25,757 nt of DNA from the NCBI GenBank assembly GCA_030407315.1, contig JALQPE010001126.1:1-25757 (forward strand), in the 5' to 3' direction. How positions within the stretch are numbered: the first letter of the stretch is position 1; each line of letters begins with the position of its first letter. Below the pieces are notes generated by a model. It searched no databases. It was given only the letters and a program-made list of their open reading frames with translations, and was not told the DNA's origin. This stretch comes from Asparagopsis taxiformis. Its lineage: Eukaryota > Rhodophyta > Florideophyceae > Bonnemaisoniales > Bonnemaisoniaceae. This document shows, in pieces, positions 10,944 to 19,563 of this stretch. The translations under genes and the position numbers were made by a program.

Positions 10944-12690
10944 ATGGCAAGTATTTTGCAGAGATGTCGGGACTTAATGGCCCTTCGCAACATCGCCGTC
11001 TATGTCCTCCCTCGCACCGATGAACATCAAAGTGAGTACCTATGTGAATGTGATTAACGGGTAGCCTTCCTTTCTGGTTTCACTGGCTCTAATGGCATTG
11101 CATTGGTTTCCCAGGAAGAGGCTCTCCTCTGGACTGATGGATGATACTTCTTACAGGCAGAGAAGGAACTCAAGGAAGGGTGGCAACTGCGAAAGATGAT
11201 CCAGACAGAAAAGAAATGGTTCGAACATATCGTTGAAAAGTATCCTAAAGGGTCCAAAGTGGCCATCGATGGCAGACTCCTTTCCGCAGGTACCCAGAGA
11301 GTCATCCTTAGGAGTCGCCAAGGACAGAGCTAAAGTCTTCACTGATAGCGGACTCGAAATAGAGTTCCATGACAAGAACCTGGTTGATGAGATCTGGGAC
11401 TCTCGACCGAAGTCAAGTGCAGCCGAGATATTCCTCCATGAGTAATGGGCAGGCAAGTCCATCAAAGAAAAGGTGACCTGGGTTAGGGACAAGATCAACG
11501 AGAAGAAGGGAGAAGCTGCCCTATTCACTGATCTGTCTGAAATAGGATGGGTCCTTAACCTTCGATCAAGCGAAATTCCTTACAATCCTTTCTTCAAGGG
11601 TATCCTCATCATTGAGAAGGAGAAGGGAGTGCTGTACTTGCCTCAAGGCCATGAATCTCTGAAATCAGAGGCAGTGGGAAAGCACTTGGCAACCCAGAAC
11701 ATCATTCTGAAGGAGTATGACCCATAGTATCCTCCTAAAACATTATACAAGAAGTCATCATGCAACTACAATGTATTTTCCAAGCTGGCTGACCCAATTG
11801 AATGGGAAGGAATCGACTTGTACCGAGCAGTTCGAGAGCAGAAGGAAGTCGATGGGCTCAGAGCTTGCCATATAAGGGATGCTGTTCCTCAGGTTAAGTT
11901 CTGGGCATGGAGGTCCACTCAGGACTCAGTAGACGAGTACGAAGCAGCTAAGTACATTGATAACTTGAGACTGAAGGAGGAGCATAATAAGGGACTGTCT
12001 TTTACGACAATCAGTGGAGGAGGTGCCAATGCAGCAGTGATCCATTACCACCCAACTGACAAGGTGAGTTCGACTGTCACCAAGGACATGATCCACCTGG
12101 TTGACTCTGGAGGACAGTACCTGGATGGCACTACTGATGTGACTCGCACATTCCACTTCGGAAAACCCACCCCTTAAGAGAAGGATGCATTCACTCGAGT
12201 CCTCTTGGGTAACCTGGATGTAGAGAGGACGCAATGGCCCAAAGATGTTAGCATTGCAGGAGAGGATGTCGATATTCTAGCCAGAAGGCACCTCTACGCC
12301 AACAACATGAACTATCTTCACGGTACAGGCCATGGAGTAGGGTACTTCCAAGGAGTCCATGAAGGACCATGTGGAATATCCAAATTCAACAAGACTGCCT
12401 TCAAACCAGGAATGATAGTCACCAACGAACCAGGCTACTATGAACCAGGAAAATACGGCATCAGAATCGAAAATATCCTCTTAGTTGTTCAAAAAGGAGA
12501 CACTTATGCCTTCGAGAACATCACCTTCTGCCCTTATGACCGAAACTTGATCGACCAGGGCCTGCTGAGCCCTAAGGATCGGCAATACATTGACGAGTAT
12601 CATAAAAGAGTGTGGGAGATCATATCACCCAGAATCAAGGACGACCAGCATACTCTAGACTGGCTCAAACAGGCCACAGCCCCTCTATGA
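10944..12690 (+). CDS. XPNPEP1: Xaa-Pro aminopeptidase (family M24B), with one in-frame TGA
   Basis: Cytosolic metallo-aminopeptidase that removes N-terminal residues preceding proline; 574 residues against 623 in human XPNPEP1. The N-terminal domain carries DEHQSEY and FLSGFTGSNG; the catalytic domain has all five metal ligands by alignment: D380, D391 (LVDSGGQYLDGTTDVTR), H456 (HGTGHGVG), E488 (TNEPGYYE) and E502 (GIRIEN). A 22-nt intron lies at 11290-11311. TAA at 11055 falls where the family has Glu (CDER), supporting UAR=Glu; other UAR codons occur at the WAGKS motif, after EYDP and after KPTP. TGA at 11142-11144 (residue 67) sits exactly where the family has Arg in DGRYFLQA, and the frame is intact on both sides. 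That codon could be a sequencing error, a null allele, or read through. Stop TGA 12688-12690, 27 bp from the stop of the converging gene. Confidence 0.9.
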
Positions 12691-12717
12691 TTGCGAACAG
12701 AATAAGAGATGTATATA

Positions 12718-13749
12718 TCAAAGAGAAGAGTGTTTCCTGGTTTTCTTGGGAGTTGGGGCGTTATTGTACTTGTAGGTGAGGACTCCTGTGGTGAGGAGTG
12801 CGCCAGTGACCGTGAAGACTCCGCACATGCCATAGAGGGTCTTGAATATCATTCTCCTGGCCTGTTTACTCATCCGTACCTGGATGAAGACTGCCAGCCA
12901 GAAGAACACCATGACCTTGACGATGTGGGAGTACTTCACTCTCTGTAGGTTCTGGGGCAGATCCTTGATCTGGATGACCCTCTGGACCATGCTAACTGCA
13001 CTTTGGGCTGCCTTGAACACCCCCTCGTTGTCAAATGAATGCCTGATTTTCCGGTAGAAGTCCAGTTTGTCCCATTTCTGATTGACTGGCCTCCTTGTCG
13101 ATATGCTGTGCATGGATCTCTCCCTGGATATCATGAGTGGAGACTCCACATCGATGTCGTTGTTGAGTTCTGACTATGAGCACACCCTCTTCATGGGCAG
13201 GTGATGGATGATGGATGTCTCTGTTTCATTTTCCTCGTCGACCCGTCTGCTGGAGTACTGTTTCCGGAATGTCAGTTGCTCTTCCTTGTCAGGCATCCCG
13301 ATATCGATATCTGCTTCTTCTTCCTGACTGGTCCTTTCCTCGACGGGCAGCACAACTTTGCACTCTTCAGGCAGAATATTGATGACTCCCTTGGTCAAGA
13401 ACTTCTCTCTGATGCTCACAGGCAGGTCACTAAGCACCTCGACTGCATTCTCAGGCTCAATTTCTGCGATGAAGGGTCTCAGGCACACCTTCACAATGTT
13501 CAGAGACTCCATGAACCAGAAGTCACACAGCATATCAAAGAGGGATCTCTTCCTCAATTGCTCCTGCAGCCTCTACGGTAGAACCGATATTATTCCCATG
13601 TCCAGATACTCCTGAACTGATGTCCGCAAGTACATACTCAGGAAGTACACACTCAGGCCTCCAGTAACGATAGCAGGAATGGAGAACACAACCAACATCC
13701 ACAGCACAAAGAATGCCAGGAAACAGTGCCAATAGTTCAGTCTCACCAT
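12718..13749 (-). CDS. Uncharacterised membrane protein
   Basis: About 343 residues, in one frame with UAR=Glu. I do not recognise the family. The N-terminus is strongly hydrophobic (WHCFLAFFVLWMLVVFSIPA and on to residue 45: one or two helices). A soluble middle of about 200 residues is rich in Glu, Ser and Arg (SQEEEADIDI). Two hydrophobic segments near the C-terminus (VKVMVFFWLAVFIQV and the GVFTVTGALLTTGVL region) are followed by a basic tail. The ATG at 13749 is the first in frame after a TGA near 13807, but hydrophobic residues continue upstream of it (IYLSFGCLVLYV), so the true start may be upstream through an unseen intron. Stop TGA 12720-12718. It is tandem with RPB12 and tail-to-tail with the aminopeptidase. 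Confidence 0.65.
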
Positions 13750-13877
13750 CACATATAATACTAAGCACCCAAACGATAAATATATTGCACTCCAGAAAAT
13801 AGCAGCTCAATGATACCCACATTCACCCCATTCACCATCAGGCAATCACATAGTCATATATGAGACTGGCAAAGTGA

Positions 13878-14078
13878 TCAAATGGCTTAGTACTGAATTG
13901 GGTCCTTAGGGTCAATGACTCGTTTCTTGTACAGAATACGATACCCGCATTCGGTGCACTTGACTGCATCGTGTGTTTTAAGCTTGAGTTCCCGTCCGCA
14001 CTCTATTGTTATTGATGAAGTACTGCTGCTGCCGCACACATAGGTCACATAGACGAGTTTGCTTTATTGGATCTCCAT
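13878..14078 (-). CDS. RPB12: RNA polymerase I/II/III shared subunit RPB12 (RPABC4)
   Basis: Small zinc-ribbon protein of 59 residues (human POLR2K has 58), shared by all three nuclear RNA polymerases. The C-terminal signature CTECGYRILYKKR is clear. A 21-nt intron (14023-14003, GTAC...TAG) is removed in frame; without it the first zinc pair is separated by ten extra residues. After splicing the first pair reads CGSSKCG, i.e. C-x4-C, where the usual pattern is C-x2-C, so the exact splice site or ribbon geometry is worth checking. Start is ATG 14078, stop TGA 13880-13878; UAR codons occur at residue 5 and just before the end. The gene is short and easily missed. It is divergent from the CAP-like gene. 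Confidence 0.85.
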
Positions 14079-14183
14079 CTTGTTGATTCAATTGAATTAT
14101 AATGCTGATGTTGCTTGTCTCTCTATTTAATATTTAAATAATTGAATCTAATAATGGGAATCTAAATTCTTATAATTGCTTAG
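14079..14183. promoter_or_regulatory. Divergent intergenic region RPB12 / CAP-like
   Basis: A/T-rich gap of 105 bp between divergent start codons. An in-frame ATG at 14154 could extend the CAP-like protein by ten residues using two UAR codons, but the composition there looks like leader sequence. Confidence 0.4.
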
Positions 14184-14779
14184 ATGGGTGACAATACTGA
14201 AGGGAAGAAGTTCATTCAGGAATTGAATAGTTTCAGAGCCGATCCTCACTCTATCATTCCTCTACTTTCAGAAAGGAGGAAACACATTAACTCTGAACTC
14301 ATTTACTTCCCTAGAAGCTATCCTGACAAAGCAGTCCAAACCCAATAAGGAGGGCTTCCTATCGAAGAGTTGGTCAGCTCGCTGCTGTAAGAGACCAAAT
14401 CAATGGAGGCTCTTCGAGAGAACCCATACCTAAGTTAGATGGCACAGGCTCTGAGTCAAAGCATGGCAGCAGATCCTGATAAAACTACCTTCAGTCTGAA
14501 AGATCTCCAAGAACTGAGGCAGCACTTGACCTCAGTAGCACTTGGGAGTACCCTCAAAAGGTGACTTGCCTGGTAGGAATGAGCTTCATCAACGAAACAA
14601 TGGATCCTCTTATCACTCTACTCATTGATGATGGAGGCCTCCAATCAGGAAGGCAGAACAGAAGGACTTTGCTATCTCCTGAATTTGAGGATATTGGAGT
14701 AGGCTCAACAATGGTTGACACCTTTGGTTGTATGCGATGCACTGTCTATTTGCTGACCAGTAAGATCCAAGCCAAATGA
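14184..14779 (+). CDS. CAP (SCP/PR-1-like) domain protein, degenerate
   Basis: About 190-198 residues resembling the CAP/SCP fold: an N-terminal helix with NSFRADP, the segment around TQEGGLPIEEL, then TWEYP and LLIDDGG...EFEDIGVG, matching the usual W-G...DDG...F...G order. There is no signal peptide, whereas most CAP proteins are secreted. The family's RGHR is GRQNRR here and the second catalytic His is not seen, so the metal/hydrolase site is probably lost. UAR codons fall at conserved acidic positions (TxEG). The frame changes between about 14490 and 14560 (equivalent to one lost base at 14535, or a 26- or 29-nt intron). Start ATG 14184; stop TGA 14777-14779. It is followed 56 bp later by eIF3m on the same strand. 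Confidence 0.65.
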
Positions 14780-14835
14780 ATCTAGTAAGAGCCAGGCTAT
14801 TCAGCTGTGATTTATGATAATAATTAATTTGTTGA

Positions 14836-16010
14836 ATGACCAATATTTTCATCAGACTCACCCCTGAGTTCACCTTCAAAAGAGAACCTATCGAAAGAAT
14901 CCTTGATAAAGAACCCGAGTAGGCAACCTAGATTGTCGACCAGTTCTTCGGTGAAAGCACCGAATACGGAGAGGAGAAGAGCAGTGCAGAGTACTCTGAC
15001 TTCCTGCTGAAGCTTATGCCTGCTCTCAAGCTCAACGACAGTACCTGTGTGCTCTAAGTTAGGCAAGGAGAAGATCATGTCAGTTTTGGCCTATTTTACT
15101 ATTGCCTTGAAGGATGAAGAATGCATCCAAATTCTCACTAAAGCTAAGGCCTGGAAAGAAACCATCGTCAATAAGGTCAAACTGTAAGTAATGTCGAATT
15201 CAGATTCTCGTATGTGTTCCGGAGCAGTCAGAGCCCTGCAGTGAGGAAGTGGGTACTGTTTGCCTCAGTTGAGCTCATTGGACAAGAACCCAAGATTTCC
15301 AATTCAGTTCCTTTGTCTAGAACTTCGATTCATTGGTGAATGGGTTCGCTCCTGACCAGCTTTCCAGTGAAGAGACTATTCAACTGTATTCCAGTTTGGT
15401 GGGGTACCTGGAGAAGCACTTAATTTAGTACGATCTAAATAACTCAGTAAGAAGCTGTGGCCTGAGTACATTTCGAAGGCCTTGCTGAAGGTCACTGACC
15501 AGAATGCCGAGAGTGAACAGGTGTCAGCTATGGGGTCAAGATGATCAAGTCTAACACAGTCACCGAGGAAACTCTGAAGGTCCTAGGCCATGCTCCCTTG
15601 AAAAAGAACAAGCACTTCCCTATATTCGAGATGTACCTGACTGGGGACTTCGAGAGTTTCACTGCCAAGCACAAGGAAGCTGCACAGAAGGAGGGCATCA
15701 ACTCAGATGAACTATAGAGGAAAATGAAGATTCAGTCTATTCCAAGGCTGTTCACATCGACCAAGCTGGCCAGCTACCAACAAGTAGCTGCCATGCTCCA
15801 AGTCCCAAAGCAAAGTGTGGAGTCCTACATCATCGAAGCCATCAGAGACGGAATCATCAAGGCCAAACTCGATGAGTTCGAGGAAACTGTCCTCATCAGG
15901 TACTCTTAAGATAACACAGTCGAGTCAACTTCAGGCACCTCAGAGATAACGAGAAGACCAAGCTGCAGAAGGATCTGTCCACCCTCATCGACAAACTCGA
16001 GAGACTGTGA
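14836..16010 (+). CDS. EIF3M: Translation initiation factor eIF3 subunit M (PCI domain)
   Basis: About 357 residues (human eIF3m 374). eIF3m is a PCI subunit of the eIF3 core that helps load mRNA and tRNA on the 40S subunit. Alignment by eye covers the middle (VRKWVLFASVELI against human VRYTVYCSLIKVA) and the PCI/winged-helix end (PRLFTSTKLASYQQVAAML, then VESYIIEAIRDGIIKAKLD). Five introns are needed: 15041-15062 (22), 15184-15203, 15428-15447, 15521-15540 and 15900-15919 (20 each). One break remains at about 15292-15295: the text continues one frame back without any 20-22-nt GT-AG stretch, and the human alignment runs straight through, so a base appears to be missing. The only short GT...AG alternative I see is 14 nt. 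Start ATG 14836; stop TGA 16008-16010. A COP9 PCI subunit is a less likely alternative. Confidence 0.8.
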
Positions 16011-16119
16011 TTGTGTCAATTGTATCTCCGAAGATTCTAGATTATGATCTGGATGATCAAACCTGACCGTACGAATATAGGCTGGGCAGCATAACTTTGA
16101 ATTTGATATTATTTTAAGC

Positions 16120-17037
16120 ATGGTTAAGATCACCTTCAAGACTCCTTCACAGGCACAGCCATTCACTCTCGACATCGATCCAGGATCTGTTGAGAACGTG
16201 CTACAGCTTAAGGAAAAAGTGGGAGGGCACACAGGCGATCCTGCAGTCAACATCAAGCTCATCCATAAAGGTACTTCGATCGAAATGCAGGGAAAATACT
16301 CAAGGACGAGAACACATTTGCAAGTCTGGGACTGGGAGAAGAGGAGACGATGCACGCAGTCATCAAGAAACCAGAGTCCGAGAAGCTCAAGGAGGAAACA
16401 CAGCAGTCAACTAGCAACACCAGCAACACCCAAAACACAACCAACAACATGGGAGGCTTTGGAGGAATGCCCGGAATGAACATGGGAGGATTAGGAGGCA
16501 TGGGAGGCATGGGCGGAATGGGCGGCATGGGAGGCATGGGAGGAATGGGAGGACTGGGTGGTATGGACCCTCAGATGATGCAGCAGATGATGTCCAACAT
16601 CTCCCCTGAAATGATGGAGCAGATCATTAACTCGAACCCTATGCTGAAGAACATGGCTGACAGCAATCCAGCCCTTAAGGCCATGCTTTCCAACCCAGAG
16701 GCACTAAAGTCCATGATGAGTAAATGTTCAATAATTCAGATCCGCAACCATCAATGCAGCAATGCAGCACATGCAGCAAGGAGGTATGGGTGGCATGGGA
16801 GGCATGGGAATGCCTGGAATGGGAGGCCTTGGAGGAATGGGAGGAATGAACTTCGGAAACATGGGGAACCAACAATCCACTCAGCAGCAAGGAGATCCCA
16901 AAGAACTCTACAAGGATCAATTGGAGAAACTCCAGAACATGGGCTTCACAAATGAGAGTGTCAACATTGAGGCACTGAAGGCCACAGGGGGCAATGTAGA
17001 AGCAGCCATTGAAAGACTCCTCTCCATGATGAACTGA
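16120..17037 (+). CDS. DSK2: Ubiquilin / Dsk2-type ubiquitin shuttle protein
   Basis: About 292 residues. Residues 1-75 form a ubiquitin-like domain ([25 protein letters not shown] after splicing). Next come a Met-Gly-Gly-rich linker, an STI1-like region (NPEALKSMM), a second Met/Gly stretch, and a C-terminal UBA domain (about 250-292, [12 protein letters not shown]...[14 protein letters not shown]). The UBL docks on the proteasome and the UBA binds ubiquitin, so the protein delivers clients to the 26S particle. Introns are 16271-16290 and 16720-16739 (20 nt each). After the second, the text ([12 protein letters not shown]) is one frame off, as if a base were missing near 16743; a 31-nt intron beginning at 16709 is an alternative. 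Start ATG 16120; stop TGA 17035-17037. Confidence 0.9.
16483..16560 (+). repeat. Met-Gly-Gly coding repeat in ubiquilin
   Basis: About eight consecutive imperfect 9-bp units (ATGGGAGGC/ATGGGCGGA and variants) encode the run of MGG triplets between the UBL and STI1 regions. A shorter related stretch lies at about 16786-16850. Synonymous third-position changes show that the units are not all recent copies. Such repeats are prone to length change and to assembly collapse. Confidence 0.85.
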
Positions 17038-17146
17038 TATCGACGGACTTGTTCTGAGTATCTATCAATATCCACGCTGATCAATCTACTCTACGTTAAT
17101 ACCGCAGTGATATTATCACATTGCTATATTGGCCGGTAATAACAAG

Positions 17147-18217
17147 ATGAAGAGAACCTTGCAGACCGACTACACTTCTACCCAGCCCTCCCAGATTTCA
17201 GTCAAACCTAGGTGCTGGAATGTACATACATCTGCTTCAACCCGCTCTACCAATAGCAATCACAAAACATCAGTCAGGTTGCTCCTCGAAAATTCCCAGA
17301 CACACAAAAGTCACCATTAAGTTCGACTTAACCTCACCTTCAACGACATCCGAGTCAAGAAGGAAGAGGAACTCAACGAGGAGATCGAAAGCTTCCTATG
17401 TTACAAAGGCATCTTCGGAAGAGAGAATGAGTGCAGGTGCTTCCAAGGAGAAGACTGCTAATGGGTGAATAAGTGGATCAGCATGTTCCCCTCCGTACTG
17501 GGTCCCAAACTGGCTGAAGTAGATGCCAAAACAGTAAAACAAATCGACATGGACATCGAAAGAACGAGCAATTCCACAGGAAGCATGGAAGAGGGTGAGT
17601 TCAAGGCTGGAGTCAGAAGGACACTCATCCAATACTGCGAAAGAGATCCAGAAACCGGGTATGTTCAAGGTTTCAACTACTTAGTTGGATCAATTGCTGC
17701 TCATACAAAAGACATCAAGAATACCCTTGCGACTTTTCGGGCACTAATGCAGACTCGAGGCTTAAGGAATGCCTATCTAGATGACTTCCATCTTCTAAAG
17801 TGTCATAGTCGAAAGATAGTAAGGCTTCTTCGAATCAAGTCATACGCGCTCTATACACACTTGGTAATAATGAGTTTAAAGTAGCTCAAGCATGAAGTAG
17901 ACCTGGAGATTATTTTACTGGGATGGCTGATTCCTCTATTAAGTAACGTGGTTCCTCAGTCTCATATGCACCTTGTGATTGATGCTTTTTTGCTCAGAGA
18001 ATGGATATCGGTATATGCTCTGTGTTTGACTCTTCTGATCTTCCTTCGTGGCAATTTAGTCGGGTTAGACACTCAATAAGACATCTATGTGGCCTTATCA
18101 GTGCAGACATTACAGCATTCCTCAATACCTTGGGGAGAACTTATCCAGACATCGATTAGCTTCCCTGTTTTCCGAAAAGACGTCTATTTAGAAGGCAGTC
18201 CAGTGGGCCAGAGATGA
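17147..18217 (+). CDS. TBC-domain Rab GTPase-activating protein
   Basis: 356 residues, one frame under UAR=Glu with no intron. The TBC domain occupies roughly residues 85-320. It shows the arginine finger in IDMDIERT (R139), the glutamine finger in YVQGFNYLVG (Q174), and the later LGWLIPLLSNVVP ... DAFLLREW helices that close the domain. Both catalytic fingers are present, so it should stimulate GTP hydrolysis on a Rab; the target cannot be read from sequence. The N-terminal 60 residues are Ser/Thr-rich and weakly conserved. Start is the ATG at 17147, with an upstream TTG at 17129 not used. Stop TGA 18215-18217; about 70 bp separate it from the SR gene. Confidence 0.85.
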
Positions 18218-18286
18218 TCCATCTACAATTTTCAATATTTGAGTGCTGTTTGTCGATTATCTTCACTTAATTAATAAGAGGCAGAC

Positions 18287-19268
18287 ATGGCTTAATCCCC
18301 CCATTCGGATAAGTCCCAAGAACGGAGGAGCTCAGGCAGCGAGCGAGGAAACGGCAGACGGTACAGCCCAGAGCCGAGTCGAAGCCCACCTAGGCAGGAG
18401 AGGAACACACAGGCAGGTACTAAACTCTACATCTCCAACATCGACGCCAAGGTACATGTTGAGATAGCTCAGTTCACAGCTGAGGAAGTAAGGGTGGACC
18501 TGGACTCAGCTTTCCATGAATTTGGGAAGATTAAAGAGATCGTGGTGAAGACCAAGGAAGGCTCAAACAATTCATATGCCTTTATTGAATACTTTGAATA
18601 CGATGCTGCGGCCAGCGCCCTCGAACAGTAAGTCATGCCTAATCCAGGATGAAGGGCAAGTTATTCAAGGGCAAAGAGATGAGGGTTGAATTTGGAAGGG
18701 GAGAAAGGAAATTCGATGACAGACAAATGGAGCATCGGGATCGTAGGTGCCATCAATGTGGAAGGACAGGGCACATAGCCAGAGAGTGCAAGTCAAGGGA
18801 TCCTCCAAGAGGCTACAACCGGAACAGGCCATACTCTAGAGATCGGGAAAGGTACAGGAACAGCCGGGACAGGTCACCATACCGGGAAAGGTATTATGAA
18901 GGCGACAGAGACTACAGAGAACCAGACAGACACAGGTAAAGGAAGTACAGGGAAGACTACGATCGAGAAGACAGAGACTATTACAGGAGCAGGTAGCACA
19001 GGGACTACGAAAGATAGCCAGACAGGCACAGAAGAAGGTCCAACTCACGAGAGTACGAGTACAGGCGGGAATCAGACAGAAGTAACTCAACACTCATATA
19101 GATCGCAAATACAGAAGAAGGTCGCGGTCATACTCTGCAGACAGCTATCACCGACCAAAGCGAAGCAGAACCCCAGAAAGACCCAGGAAGAGAGAGTGGG
19201 ACAGAGAACGTGACAGAGAGTCACCTCGGAAAAACAACTCAGGCTACTATTCGCGTCCTTCCTATTGA
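18287..19268 (+). CDS. SR-type RNA-binding protein with RRM and CCHC zinc knuckle
   Basis: 306 residues, domain order RRM (about 42-125), CCHC knuckle CHQCGRTGHIAREC (from residue 141), then a long RS/RD/ERDR tail, the layout of RSZ/SRSF7-type splicing factors. RNP motifs: KLYISNI (RNP2) and NSYAFIEYF (RNP1). Three introns: 18452-18472 (21 nt, removed in frame inside the RRM), 18628-18647 and 19082-19101 (20 nt each). Splicing the last converts a non-RS tail into YRRRSRSYSADS, which ends at TGA 19266-19268; this is strong internal evidence for the intron. Start ATG 18287. Such proteins guide splice-site choice, which may matter in a genome full of 20-nt introns. Confidence 0.9.
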
Positions 19269-19563
19269 GCATTGATCCCCTGAGCTTTATCGAAATAGAT
19301 GCTATACTTAGCTGTGCTAGACTACTGAGTCCTTGCCTTCTTCCTCTATGCAGTCTTCTCTTCCTATTTCTCTTTTGCGACTTCCTTTCCCGACTTGCCT
19401 ATGTTGGTTCTGCTGCTTCGTCTCGATCTAAATATTTCTATTCAATAGTTGTTTATCTCGATTGCTATTTCTAATTTGTTCGAATTCTCTTTGATGTGAT
19501 GTCATCCATGATAGATATGCTCCTCAAAGTAAATTGCAATAGAAATAAGCATAATATTATAAG
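19269..19563. other. Convergent 3' intergenic region
   Basis: This lies between the stop codons of the SR gene and the carboxypeptidase gene (295 bp). It is T-rich on the plus strand. I see no gene, RNA or clear terminator motif in it. Confidence 0.4.

Noticed and set aside
338..16745. Canonical -1 programmed frameshift heptamers at the frame offsets
   Set aside because: None of the offset sites shows an X-XXY-YYZ slippery sequence or an evident shared motif, and one offset goes the other way at a homopolymer.
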